DNA from: Sulfitobacter brevis
Lineage (GTDB): Bacteria; Pseudomonadota; Alphaproteobacteria; Rhodobacterales; Rhodobacteraceae
DNA: 64,000 nucleotides
Assembly: GCF_900112755.1 (NCBI RefSeq)
Contig: NZ_FOMW01000011.1
Location: 107,405 to 171,404, forward strand
Reading direction: 5' to 3'
Shown here: positions 1-8,211 of the stretch, in pieces
How positions within the stretch are numbered: the stretch's first letter is position 1
Layout of the letters: each line of letters begins with the position of its first letter
Notes under the pieces: model-generated
Seen by the model: the letters and a program-made list of their open reading frames with translations, nothing else
Database searches by the model: none
What the model was told of the DNA's origin: nothing
Translations under genes and position numbers: made by a program

Positions 1-954
1 CAGGTCGCGCGGGGTGTTGCCTGCGAAGAATGCATCGAGATTATCAAGCGCGCGAAAGCCCATCGCGTCGCGGGTTTGCCGCGTGGCGCTGCCGATATGG
101 GGCAACATAAAGATGTTGTCATATTGCGCGAAGGCCGGATTGCCGCCCGGTTCGGTTTTGAAACAATCCAACCCAGCCGCTGCGACCTGACCACTTTCCA
201 GCGCCGCGATCAGCGCGTCTTCGTCGATCAGCGCACCGCGTGCAGTGTTCACAATGACGGCCCCACGGGGCATCAGCGCAAACCGCCCGGCGTTCATCAG
301 ATTGGTGGTTTCCGGGGTGGCGGGGCAGTGGAGCGAGAGGAAGTCGGCGACGCCGAGCAGGCTCTCGACACTGGCATGGTAGGTCGCGCCGTGGGCCTGA
401 TCCTCGGGCAGGGGGGTGCGGTTGTAATAATGCACCTCCATGCCGAAACCACGGGCCTTGGTGGCGAAAGCGCGGCCAACGCGGCCCATGCCGATGATCC
501 CCAGACGCGCGCCGGTCACCTGCTTGCCGACCATGAAGGCGGGCGACCAACTGTCCCACGCGCCGGTGCGCACGATCTTGTCGCCCGCGACCGCATGGCG
601 GGCTGCACCTAGCATCAGCAGCATTGCAAGCTCGGCGGTGGCGTCCGACAGCACATCGGGGGTGTTGGTCACGGCAATACCGCGCGCTTTGAGGGCGGGC
701 AGATCGCAATGATCGACACCGACTGAATGGTTGGCGACAATCTTCAGCCGGCCTGAGAATTGCCGCACCACATCGGGGCTGAAATGCTCGGAGTGGCAGG
801 GGATGATCGCATCATACTCGGCACTGGCGGCGATAAGATGCGCCGCAGTGCCGGGGTGATCCTCGTGGTTGATCACGACATCATAATCGCGCGCTGCACG
901 TTCCAGCGTGGCGTCAGACAGTCGGCGGGTGATCCAAAGACGTGGTTTGCTCAT
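1..954 (-). CDS. D-2-hydroxyacid dehydrogenase, 3' end cut by window edge
   Basis: Probable NAD(P)H-dependent reductase of 2-oxoacids (glyoxylate/hydroxypyruvate reductase type), cytosolic. The frame is open from the ATG at 954 to the left edge, 318 codons, probably only a few residues short. Visible landmarks: nucleotide-binding GIIGMGRVG at about residues 152-160, RGALIDEDAL at about 239-248 with the catalytic Arg, and the catalytic-His motif LPHIGSAT at about 284-291. Its ATG overlaps the stop of the upstream 64-aa gene (ATGA), so it is the last gene of the TRAP/amidase operon. It may reduce or oxidise the hydroxy- or keto-acid brought in by that transporter. The substrate cannot be read from sequence. 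Confidence 0.9.
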   Translation of the reverse strand, partial: MSKPRLWITRRLSDATLERAARDYDVVINHEDHPGTAAHLIAASAEYDAIIPCHSEHFSPDVVRQFSGRLKIVANHSVGVDHCDLPALKARGIAVTNTPDVLSDATAELAMLLMLGAARHAVAGDKIVRTGAWDSWSPAFMVGKQVTGARLGIIGMGRVGRAFATKARGFGMEVHYYNRTPLPEDQAHGATYHASVESLLGVADFLSLHCPATPETTNLMNAGRFALMPRGAVIVNTARGALIDEDALIAALESGQVAAAGLDCFKTEPGGNPAFAQYDNIFMLPHIGSATRQTRDAMGFRALDNLDAFFAGNTPRDL

Positions 955-1145
955 TTCTTGCGGACACATTCGTCCCAGAAATCATAAGCCGCCATGCCGC
1001 AGACAATGATGGCGATGATCATGAAGGGCGCGCCGCCTTTAAAGCCGGCAAAGCCGCTCGAAATACTCTGCGACAGGCCGCCGATGAAGATGATCAGAAG
1101 TGCGGTGCCGATCAGGCCGACAATCAATTTTACGCCGTATGACAT
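951..1145 (-). CDS. Small two-helix membrane protein (64 aa), unknown function
   Basis: Short protein with two hydrophobic helices: about residues 5-24 and 39-52, separated by a Gly/Ser-rich loop. It ends in a charged tail (DFWDECVRKK). It lies between the amidase and the 2-hydroxyacid dehydrogenase on the same strand, and its stop overlaps the dehydrogenase start by four bases, which argues for a real translated gene. I do not recognise a family. The position suggests an accessory membrane component of the TRAP-linked pathway, but that is inference. Confidence 0.65.
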   Translation of the reverse strand: MSYGVKLIVGLIGTALLIIFIGGLSQSISSGFAGFKGGAPFMIIAIIVCGMAAYDFWDECVRKK

Positions 1146-1162
1146 AGGGCAGTCCTTTCGGT

Positions 1163-2506
1163 TTACGCGGCCGCCTCGGCCAGATGGGTTTGCAGCCAGT
1201 GCGCGGTACGCAACAGGCGGTCGTCTTTCTCTCGCGGGCCGATGACCTGAACGCCGATGGGCAGGCCGGTTTCACCGACCAACAGAGGTAGCGTCACGCA
1301 GGGCAGGCCCGCCAAAGTCCAAAGTGTGCAAAAGATCGGATCGCCGGTACCGCCGGCATCAAAGCGCGGTGCTTCGCCCGCTGCCGCTGGCGCGACGATT
1401 GCATCGTATTCGGTAAAGAAGTCATGGAAAAAGGCTTCGGCCGAGGTTTTCACTGCCAGCGCGTCCTTATACTCGGCCAGCGTGATCTGGCGAGCGCGGG
1501 TAATGACGGCTTTTAGTGTGTCGCTGATGTCGTCCCAGCGGGTTTCGAAAACTTCGGCCTGTTGTTTGCATATTTCATACTCGTGGATGCGGGCTTGGAC
1601 CGCCACGAGATTTGAAAGGCTGTCTGCAGGTTCCATCCGCGTGATCCTTGGGCCGAGAATGTCGAGCACGGTATCCATGCCTTCGCGCGCCGCCTCTGAC
1701 AAACGATCATTGAACGGCAGATCGAACCAAACCAATGCGGGCGGGACGGGAGCGGTTTGTGCAGCACCCTGCGCCATTGCGGGGCGGGGGCGGGCAAAGC
1801 TGGTGATGTCGCGCCCGTCGTAGCCCGCGATGGCATCGGTAAGCAGCGCCACATCCAGCAGCGTCCGGCCAAAGCAGCCGACCTGATCAAGCGATTTCGA
1901 GGTTTGCAGCAGACCCGTGCGAGAGATCACACCACGCGTCGGTTTGAAGCCAAAGGTGCCACAAAACGACGCTGGGCGGATGACCGACCCGTTGGTCTGT
2001 GTGCCAATGGCGAGCGGGACATGGTGCGCTGCAACTGCCGCAGCCGAACCGCTGGAAGAGCCGCCGGGGCTGTGCTCGGGATTGTGGGGATTGCGCGTCT
2101 CGTTTGGATGCACAAAGGCAAGCTCGGTCGTGACGGTTTTGCCCATGATCACCGCACCGGCGTCGCGAAGCAGTTCCACCAAGCGGGCATCCTGACTGGT
2201 CTGGCGGTCTGCAAAGATCGCGGTGCCGCAGGCGGTAGGCATATCGGCGGTGTCGATGATGTCTTTTAATCCGACGGGGATGCCGTGCAGCGGGCCTGTT
2301 GCCAGTCCCGCCTTGCGAATGCGGTCACACTCAGATGCCTGAGCCAGCGCGGCGTCGGGGTCGAGATAGGCCCAAGCCCCAATCGCCTCATCGGTCGCGG
2401 TGATCTGGGCGAGACAGGATTTTACGAGCGCGACCGAGGTCAGCTTGCCTGCGTTAAGCAGAGCCAAAGCTTCGGTCGCGCTTAGTTTGTAGGCGTCGTT
2501 CATCAT
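1163..2506 (-). CDS. Amidase signature family hydrolase
   Basis: Cytosolic amidase (447 aa) of the amidase signature family, which hydrolyses carboxamides through a Lys-cisSer-Ser triad. Visible are the lysine region GIPVGLKDIID at about residue 75 and the Gly/Ser-rich signature PGGSSSGSAAAVAA at about 147, followed by GTQTNGSVIRPASFCG. The length fits free-standing amidases and not the tRNA amidotransferase GatA, and no gatB or gatC is adjacent. The start overlaps the stop of the TRAP large permease by 4 bp, so amide uptake and hydrolysis are probably coupled. The exact substrate is unknown. Confidence 0.9.
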   Translation of the reverse strand: MMNDAYKLSATEALALLNAGKLTSVALVKSCLAQITATDEAIGAWAYLDPDAALAQASECDRIRKAGLATGPLHGIPVGLKDIIDTADMPTACGTAIFADRQTSQDARLVELLRDAGAVIMGKTVTTELAFVHPNETRNPHNPEHSPGGSSSGSAAAVAAHHVPLAIGTQTNGSVIRPASFCGTFGFKPTRGVISRTGLLQTSKSLDQVGCFGRTLLDVALLTDAIAGYDGRDITSFARPRPAMAQGAAQTAPVPPALVWFDLPFNDRLSEAAREGMDTVLDILGPRITRMEPADSLSNLVAVQARIHEYEICKQQAEVFETRWDDISDTLKAVITRARQITLAEYKDALAVKTSAEAFFHDFFTEYDAIVAPAAAGEAPRFDAGGTGDPIFCTLWTLAGLPCVTLPLLVGETGLPIGVQVIGPREKDDRLLRTAHWLQTHLAEAAA

Positions 2507-3870
2507 GGAATGTAGGTCCCGAAGAGGTAGTCAGGGAACCACAGCGCGATGCCGGGGAAGGCATACATCAGCATCATCGTCAGGATCACGATGCCCAGAT
2601 AGGGCATGATGCCTCGGAAAATCTCCATCAGCTCGATCTGGTTTTTAAGCACGCCTTTTAGGTAGTAGGCCGACATCGCCATGGGCGGGGTCAGGAAGGA
2701 GGTTTGCAGGTTAAGCGCGATCAGCATCGCAAAGAAGTAGGGGTTCACACCAAAGACTTCGAGCAGGGGCAGGAAGATCGGCACGAAAATGATCAGGATT
2801 TCCGACCATTCCAGCGGCCAGCCCAGCAAGAAGATGATGACCTGCGCGAGGATCAGGAATTCCCACGGCTCAAGGTCCATGCCGCCGACCCATTGCGCGA
2901 TCAGATCGTGGCCGCCGAGGTAGGAAAACACCGAGGCAAAGGTCCAAGACCCGACGAAGAGCCAGCACACCATTGCCGTGGCCTTGGCAGTGAGGAACAC
3001 GCTTTCCTTGAGTTTGGTCCATGTCATCGAGCGGTAGAGCACCGCTAGGACCATGCCGCCAAGGGCGCCCATTGCCGCCGCTTCCGCAGGGGTCGCAAGG
3101 CCGCCGAGGATAGAGCCAAGCACCAGCGCGATCAGCACGGTCAGAGGCACAAAGCTCAGCAGCAGGTCTTTGTAGATTTCCTTTGGTGGCGGGACGTCCT
3201 CCATCGTGGGCTTGGGCGCCAGTTCGGGGTTCATCCAGACCCGCAGGATGACATAGACGATATAGAGACCAGCCAGCAGCAGGCCCGGAAACACCGCCGC
3301 CGCATAGAGCCGCAAGGGCGAAAGGTCAGCGATGGCCGCGTAGACGATCAGCATGATCGAAGGCGGGATCAGGATGCCCAAGGTGCCGCCCGCGCAGATA
3401 ACGCCTGCGGCAAAGCTCTTGTTATAGTTCGCATTGGCCATCGCCGGAAAGGCGAGCAGGCCCATCAGCGTCACAACCGCGCCGACGATACCCGAAGCGG
3501 TCGAGAACACGGCGCAGGTCAGCAATGCGGCAATGGCAAGGCTTCCCGGCAGGTTACGCGCCGCCATGTAGAGCGAGAAGAACAGCTTGTCGACAATATT
3601 GGCGCGCTCAACCACATAGCCCATGAACAGAAACAGCGGGATCGCGACAAGGGTCGGGTTCTCCATCACCGAATAGGTGTTCTGGTTCACCAAGTAGAAG
3701 ATATTGTTGTTGAATATGTCCGAGAAGGTCTCGATCGAGCCGCCTTGGTGGTAGGCGTAGTAGCCAAATCCTACGCCCATCGCGAGCAGGGTGAAGGCAA
3801 TCGGGAAGCCGAGCAAAACAAAAATAATAAACAGCCCAAGCATCATCAGGGCGACTTCGGGATTTGACAT
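2503..3870 (-). CDS. dctM: TRAP transporter large permease (DctM type)
   Basis: Large inner-membrane subunit (455 aa, about 12 hydrophobic segments) of a TRAP transporter, which imports organic acids or related anions using the sodium gradient. Family marks include FLFMGYVVERANI near residue 80 and the GGTLGILIPPS motif at about 162-172. It follows dctQ after about 31 bp and overlaps the amidase by 4 bp. With the small permease (3902-4492) and binding protein (4599-5693) it forms a complete system. The large size and the preceding 196-aa DctQ resemble the group linked to aromatic or amide substrates, but this does not fix the ligand. Confidence 0.93.
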   Translation of the reverse strand: MSNPEVALMMLGLFIIFVLLGFPIAFTLLAMGVGFGYYAYHQGGSIETFSDIFNNNIFYLVNQNTYSVMENPTLVAIPLFLFMGYVVERANIVDKLFFSLYMAARNLPGSLAIAALLTCAVFSTASGIVGAVVTLMGLLAFPAMANANYNKSFAAGVICAGGTLGILIPPSIMLIVYAAIADLSPLRLYAAAVFPGLLLAGLYIVYVILRVWMNPELAPKPTMEDVPPPKEIYKDLLLSFVPLTVLIALVLGSILGGLATPAEAAAMGALGGMVLAVLYRSMTWTKLKESVFLTAKATAMVCWLFVGSWTFASVFSYLGGHDLIAQWVGGMDLEPWEFLILAQVIIFLLGWPLEWSEILIIFVPIFLPLLEVFGVNPYFFAMLIALNLQTSFLTPPMAMSAYYLKGVLKNQIELMEIFRGIMPYLGIVILTMMLMYAFPGIALWFPDYLFGTYIP

Positions 3871-3901
3871 CTCTATTTAACTTTCTTGAACACTGTACGG
3901 A

Positions 3902-4492
3902 TTATTTTCGGGCCGGAGCGACAGCATGTATCGCTTCGAGGTCCGCGTCGGTCAGCAGGTCTTCGGTTTCTTTCACATCGGCCAGCCGTTCGGGCCAGAC
4001 GCCTGTGCGAAAGGCGATGATGCAGCGACCAAGTTCGGCGATGCCCTGAATAACCAGCAATACGCCCGATAGCGGGATCAGCGATTTAAAAAAGTAAATC
4101 TGGATGCTGGCAGGGCTGTTAAAGCTGACCTCTTTATAGCGCCAGCTGTCCGAGGCGATCTCGTAGCCGTACCAGACCAAAGCGATGATACCGGGGAAGA
4201 AGAACAGGAAGTAGAGCACGAAATCCAGACTGGCCTGCACCCTGACCGGAAACAGCCGATACAGCACGTCAGCGCGGACATGTGTATCTTGCGCCAAGGC
4301 ATAGGCGCCGCACATCAAAAACAGCGCACCATACATCTGGATCATCATGTCAAAAGCCCAGACCGTGGGCGCGTTCAACACGTAACGGACAAAAACCTCG
4401 TAGGACACCGACAGCGTCAGGATCAAAATGCACCATCCAAAAGCGCGCCCGACCCATAGGCTCAGGCCCTCAATGGCATATACCAGTCTCAT
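3902..4492 (-). CDS. dctQ: TRAP transporter small permease (DctQ type)
   Basis: Four-helix small membrane subunit (196 aa) that pairs with DctM. Typical features are the EVFVRYVLNAPTVWAFD segment at about residues 32-48, and the GAYALAQDTHVRADVLY stretch at about 62-78. The C-terminal 30 residues form an acidic cytoplasmic tail. It sits between the binding protein and the large permease on the same strand. The gap to the binding-protein gene contains a hairpin (4547-4580) that probably lowers permease expression relative to the binding protein. Confidence 0.92.
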   Translation of the reverse strand: MRLVYAIEGLSLWVGRAFGWCILILTLSVSYEVFVRYVLNAPTVWAFDMMIQMYGALFLMCGAYALAQDTHVRADVLYRLFPVRVQASLDFVLYFLFFFPGIIALVWYGYEIASDSWRYKEVSFNSPASIQIYFFKSLIPLSGVLLVIQGIAELGRCIIAFRTGVWPERLADVKETEDLLTDADLEAIHAVAPARK

Positions 4493-4546
4493 CTGTCCGT
4501 TGCTCCCTTAACAGATCGTATCGTTTATTGCGCTTTTCCAAGCGAA

Positions 4547-4580
4547 GGATGCCCGAAGGCTTGCTGGCCTCCGGACATCC
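4547..4580 (-). terminator. Intercistronic hairpin after the TRAP binding-protein gene
   Basis: Arms 4547-4560 and 4567-4580 pair over 14 bp in the minus-strand transcript, with two G-U wobbles and a six-base loop. No T run follows, so it is more likely an mRNA-stabilising or attenuating structure than a full terminator. Confidence 0.6.
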
Positions 4581-4598
4581 CTGTTTGTGATGCTTGGA

Positions 4599-5693
4599 TC
4601 AGCTGAAGTAGTGATCGTAAGCCAGCTGGTAGTTCGGCTGGTTCAGGTTGAGATACCCCATCACTTCTTTGGCGTATTTCTTCTGTGATTCCATCACCTT
4701 GGCAAAGAACGGGTCTTCTTCGGCGATGCGGTTTGCGACCTTGTCCCATGCTTCAAGCTGGGCCTGCATAACGGATTCCGGTGTGCGGTAAACGTTCACA
4801 CCATCGGCCTCTTGCAGTTTGATCAGGTCATCGGAGTAGCGCTTGGTGTTGCCCCAGTAGAAACCGGAGTTTTCAGCCATCGAGGCGTTCTTGATGATCG
4901 CCTTATGCGCGTCGGACAGCGCGTTCCACTTGTCCTTGTTGATGGTGACCTCAAAGCATTCCTGTGACTGGTGGTAGGAGGCAAGCATGTAGTGTTTGGA
5001 CACGTCCTGCATACCAAAGTCACGGTCAGAGGTCGGGTTGTTGAACTCGGCTGCGTCGATCAGGCCGGACTTCATCGCGGGCTGGATTTCGCCGCCCGGA
5101 AGCTGGACCACGGACATGCCCATTTCAAGCATAACGTCAGCGGCCAGACCAACGGTCCGGTACTTCAGGCCCTGCATCTGTGACGCATCAGTGATCTGCT
5201 GCTGGAACCAGCCAAGCGGCTGTGCGGGCATTGGCGAGTTAAAGAACGACACTACGTTGAGGCGCAGTTCGCCCATCAGCTCATCAAAGAGCTCCTGACC
5301 GCCGCCTGCATGAATCCAGCCCAGCATTTCCTGGCTCGACCAGCCAAAGCAGGGGCCTGTGCCGAATAGCGAGGCGGATTTGGATTTGCCGTACCAGTAG
5401 GCCGACACATAGTGCGCCGCGTCCAGAACGCCGCGGTGGACCGCATCCTGCATCTGGCTGGTTTTAACGACCGCATCGACCGAGAGAACCTCGATCGTCA
5501 GTGACCCGCCGGACATCTCGTTGACGCGTGCTGCGAAGGACTGCGCATTTTCAAGGAAAATGCCGCCGCCCCATGCCGCTTGCATCTTGAGCGTGACACC
5601 GTGGCTTTCAGCAAGCGCGGGTGTGGCCAGAACTGCGGCACCGGCAACGGCCGAACCGCGCAGGAATTTTCTGCGATTAAGTGAAGCTTTCAT
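4599..5693 (-). CDS. dctP: TRAP transporter substrate-binding protein (DctP type, Tat signal)
   Basis: Periplasmic binding protein (364 aa) of the TRAP system. I chose the ATG at 5693 because GGGAGG lies 4 bases upstream of it and because the protein then begins with a twin-arginine signal (NRRKFLRGSA, cleavage near ATPALA-ES). A longer open frame to 5951 would put 86 unrelated residues and a perfect hairpin inside the protein. The mature part shows DctP-type features such as LPGGEIQPAMKSGLIDAAEF and DVMLEMGMSVVQLP. It is the first gene of the operon that continues with dctQ, dctM, amidase and dehydrogenase. Confidence 0.92.
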   Translation of the reverse strand: MKASLNRRKFLRGSAVAGAAVLATPALAESHGVTLKMQAAWGGGIFLENAQSFAARVNEMSGGSLTIEVLSVDAVVKTSQMQDAVHRGVLDAAHYVSAYWYGKSKSASLFGTGPCFGWSSQEMLGWIHAGGGQELFDELMGELRLNVVSFFNSPMPAQPLGWFQQQITDASQMQGLKYRTVGLAADVMLEMGMSVVQLPGGEIQPAMKSGLIDAAEFNNPTSDRDFGMQDVSKHYMLASYHQSQECFEVTINKDKWNALSDAHKAIIKNASMAENSGFYWGNTKRYSDDLIKLQEADGVNVYRTPESVMQAQLEAWDKVANRIAEEDPFFAKVMESQKKYAKEVMGYLNLNQPNYQLAYDHYFS

Positions 5694-5771
5694 AGTTCCT
5701 CCCAAGGATTTCAACGCTGATGTCGCCTCAAGAGCGGCATGCGTATGAGTTTTTTGGGCTTGGGGTGTAAT

Positions 5772-5823
5772 GCTTTGCCCTCTCGGCACAGAGCTCCTCC
5801 TCCCTGTGCCGAGAGGGCAAAGC
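5772..5823. repeat. Perfect 20-bp inverted repeat, 12-nt loop with CCTCCTCCC
   Basis: Arms 5772-5791 and 5804-5823 are perfect reverse complements. On the plus strand the loop and first stem base give CCTCCTCCC (5796-5804), an anti-Shine-Dalgarno sequence. On the minus strand the loop reads GGAGGAGGAGCT, in the leader of dctP about 100 bases before its start. No T run follows on either side, so a simple terminator is unlikely. Confidence 0.85.
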
Positions 5824-6027
5824 CCCTCGCCTTGCACCACTGTTAGGGGTGCGTGCGTTTCAAACAAGCGGTTCTTTTGAGGCGGCGGGTTCAGAGAGCG
5901 CCTTTGGCACCCTGCGATGCGAAGAAGCGCTGTGTCTGCAGGCTGATTCAAGGGCCTGTGCCCGCGCTCAGCCGCCGCGCCTAAAGGGCTGTTATGACTT
6001 GAACAATCTTTGACGGCCGCGGTGTGC

Positions 6028-6039
6028 TGTATTGATACA
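6028..6039. promoter_or_regulatory. Candidate GntR operator, distal site
   Basis: TGTATTGATACA is a palindrome apart from its two central bases. It shares the ATACAAT half-site with the two TGTATACA sites closer to the GntR gene. Confidence 0.4.
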
Positions 6040-6127
6040 ATCGGTCCGCGCGGGCGTTTTCAAGCGGTCCAGTCGTGCGGATTCTGCTGGTAAAAAAAAA
6101 TTACCAAAGCAAACCCGCCAAAGGTGA

Positions 6128-6135
6128 TGTATACA
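6128..6135. promoter_or_regulatory. Candidate GntR operator, middle site
   Basis: TGTATACA is embedded in GATGTATACAATC. FCD-type GntR proteins commonly bind TTGTATACAA-like palindromes, which is the reason for this call. Confidence 0.5.
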
Positions 6136-6201
6136 ATCACAAGAGGACTACGGCAAAAAATTACAGTTTCAGGGCCGAATCACTTTCGAAAGTTTCAAGC
6201 C

Positions 6202-6209
6202 TGTATACA
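6202..6209. promoter_or_regulatory. Candidate GntR operator, proximal site
   Basis: A second perfect TGTATACA lies about 50 bp before the GntR start and is followed by ATT, as in the middle site. Autoregulation by the GntR protein is the simplest reading. Confidence 0.5.
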
Positions 6210-6261
6210 ATTCTGAAAGTAAGTTGCTTTCTCGTTGAGGTTGCACGCACTGGAAACCGCC

Positions 6262-6993
6262 ATGAACATCCGAAACCTCAGCCAATTGGACCGTGCCCTG
6301 CTGGGTTTACGCTCCCTTGTGCTGAGCGGGGACATTGCCGGGGGGCAGCGTTTGTCCGAGGTGGCCGTGGCAAAGCAGCTGGGCATCTCACGGACGCCGC
6401 TGCGCCAAGCGATGGACAGGCTGGTGGCGGAAGGACTTTTGGAGCGGATAGAGACGGGGGGATGCCGCGTCGCGACCTTCAGCAAAAAGGACGTGGCCGA
6501 TGCGATCGAGATGCGCGGCGTGGTCGAAGGCACCGCTGCACGCATGGCCGCCGAGCGCGGCGTTGCTGCTGATCTGCTGGCGCAAGCACGCGACACGTTA
6601 AACAAGATTGATAAGGCACTGACCCGCAAGAAGGGATTGGACTTCGATCAATACGTGATCCAGAACGCGCGCTTTCATGAGTTATTGGCCCGCTTTCCCG
6701 GCAGCCCAATCGTGCAGCGCGAGATTGAACGGATGAGCCTGCTGCCGCTCGCCTCGCCTTCCGCCTTCCTGAGCGATCAGGCGATGATCCCCGATTTTCA
6801 GGCTTCGCTGGTCTATGCCCAACGCCAGCACCGCGCTATTCTGGATGCGATCATCGCCCGCGAAGGGGCGCGTGCCGAGGCGCTGACCCGTGAGCACGCC
6901 CGCCTTGCCTTGATCAATTTCAACTATCTCAACGAAATACGCCCGACGCTGCTCAGCAAGGTTCCGGGCCTTGCCTTGGTCGCGACAGAATGA
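6262..6993 (+). CDS. GntR family regulator, FCD (FadR C-terminal) type
   Basis: DNA-binding regulator of 243 aa. The N-terminal winged helix has LSEVAVAKQLGISRTPLRQAMDRLVAEGLLE at about residues 31-61, with the classic RTPLRQA recognition helix. The C-terminal all-helical FCD domain shows NARFHELLARFPGSP and QHRAILDAIIAREG, which carry the metal- and ligand-binding positions. The ATG at 6262 is preferred over an upstream TTG at 6235. It is divergent from the TRAP operon and directly precedes the P450 gene, so it probably controls one or both in response to an organic acid. The three palindromes upstream are the likely operators. Confidence 0.9.
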   Translation: MNIRNLSQLDRALLGLRSLVLSGDIAGGQRLSEVAVAKQLGISRTPLRQAMDRLVAEGLLERIETGGCRVATFSKKDVADAIEMRGVVEGTAARMAAERGVAADLLAQARDTLNKIDKALTRKKGLDFDQYVIQNARFHELLARFPGSPIVQREIERMSLLPLASPSAFLSDQAMIPDFQASLVYAQRQHRAILDAIIAREGARAEALTREHARLALINFNYLNEIRPTLLSKVPGLALVATE

Positions 6994-7009
6994 AGGTAGG
7001 GTCTATGCT

Positions 7010-8185
7010 ATGAGCACTGTTCCGGTCGATGCCGAGATTACTATCGCTGACCTCGAGCGCGACCCCTACCCGATTTATAAGCGGCTGCGGGCCCAACATC
7101 CGGTGATGATGGTGAAGTCGGTCGGCCGTATACTGCTGACCAAGGCCGAGGATACGAAATGGGTGAAGGACAACCCCGAGATCTTTAGCTCCGACGACCC
7201 CAATACACCGATGCGGCGGGCGTTTCAGGCCCACACCCTGATGCGCAAGGACGGGGCCGAACATATGCGCGAGCGGATGGCGATGGCCCCCGCCTTCAGC
7301 GCCAAGAACATCGCTCACCACTGGATGCCGATCTATGAAAAGATCGCGGATGGTCTGCTTGATGAATTGCCCGTCGGAGAGACGGTTGATCTGTTTCCCA
7401 CCCTAGCGGGGCCCTTCGCGGCGCGCTGTCTGGCGCAACTGCTTGGCCTGCCGGATGCCAGCGACGCGGATATGCAGCGTTGGTCACAGACCCTGATCGA
7501 TGGTGCGGGGAATTTTGGCTGGGCTCCAGCGCCGTTCGAAGCCAGCGACCGCGCCAATGCCGAAATGGATGCCTATATGGATCGGGTCAGCCCCCTACAT
7601 CTGGCCGGGCCTAACCCTAGTGCATTGAGCGCGATGGTCGCCACCGCCGACCCGATCGAGCAAAGCCAGATCCGTGCCAATATCAAGATCGCAATTGGTG
7701 GCGGTTTGAACGAGCCCCGCGATGCGTTGCTAAGCATCCTGTACGGCGTACTAACCAACCCCGATCAACGCGCCTACCTGTTGAAAGAAGGCGCTTGGGG
7801 CGATGCCTTTGATGAGGGTGTGCGCTGGGTCGCGCCCATTCAGGTCAGCTCACGGCTGGTGACCGAGGACACCGAAATTCGCGGCTTGCCGATTGCCAAG
7901 GGCGAGACGGTGATGACGGTTCAGGCCTCGGCCAATCACGACGAGGATATCTGGCCTGACGGTCACCTCTATGACGCGACCCGCGCCAAGCGCCCGCATC
8001 AGGCATTTGGCAACGGCCCACATTTTTGTCAGGGCAAACACATTGCGCGCCGCATGCTCGCCGATATCTTGTTGCCGCGGCTGTTCGAGCGCTTTCCCGC
8101 TATGCAACTGCATGACCCCGCCGCCGTGCGCTTTCACGGGTTCGGGTTTCGCGGCGCGTTGAATTTTCCGGTAACACTAAAATAG
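7010..8185 (+). CDS. Cytochrome P450
   Basis: Soluble bacterial P450 monooxygenase, 391 aa from the ATG at 7010, which has GAAGGTAGGG upstream. The heme-binding loop FGNGPHFCQGKHIA carries the thiolate Cys340. The K-helix ExxR is E269-G-V-R272. The I-helix reads IGGGLNEPRDA in place of the usual AGxD/ET, so it lacks the standard acid-alcohol pair. No ferredoxin or ferredoxin reductase gene is adjacent, so electrons must come from elsewhere. It starts 16 bp after the GntR stop and is followed by a TRAP binding protein 26 bp on. Oxidation of an imported small molecule is likely, but the substrate is unknown. Confidence 0.93.
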   Translation: MSTVPVDAEITIADLERDPYPIYKRLRAQHPVMMVKSVGRILLTKAEDTKWVKDNPEIFSSDDPNTPMRRAFQAHTLMRKDGAEHMRERMAMAPAFSAKNIAHHWMPIYEKIADGLLDELPVGETVDLFPTLAGPFAARCLAQLLGLPDASDADMQRWSQTLIDGAGNFGWAPAPFEASDRANAEMDAYMDRVSPLHLAGPNPSALSAMVATADPIEQSQIRANIKIAIGGGLNEPRDALLSILYGVLTNPDQRAYLLKEGAWGDAFDEGVRWVAPIQVSSRLVTEDTEIRGLPIAKGETVMTVQASANHDEDIWPDGHLYDATRAKRPHQAFGNGPHFCQGKHIARRMLADILLPRLFERFPAMQLHDPAAVRFHGFGFRGALNFPVTLK

Positions 8186-8211
8186 CGCGATAATAATCTG
8201 GGAGGATTAAA

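Larger units (their letters stand above)
5694..6261. promoter_or_regulatory. Long divergent regulatory region between TRAP operon and GntR gene
   Basis: These 568 bp hold no convincing gene. They contain the perfect 20-bp inverted repeat at 5772-5823, three palindromic ATACAAT-type sites (6028-6039, 6128-6135, 6202-6209) and a small A-tract palindrome TGGTAA-N7-TTACCA at 6088-6106. The operator-like sites lie on the side nearer the GntR gene. The hairpin lies in what would be the 5' leader of the dctP transcript. Confidence 0.7.

Noticed and set aside
5694..5951. 86-codon N-terminal extension of dctP
   Set aside because: It would place non-secretory sequence and a perfect hairpin before a twin-arginine signal; the ATG at 5693 has a good ribosome site.
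6088..6106. TGGTAA-A7-TTACCA palindrome as an operator or terminator
   Set aside because: Short arms and an A-only spacer; nothing ties it to a regulator, so it is mentioned only in the region entry.
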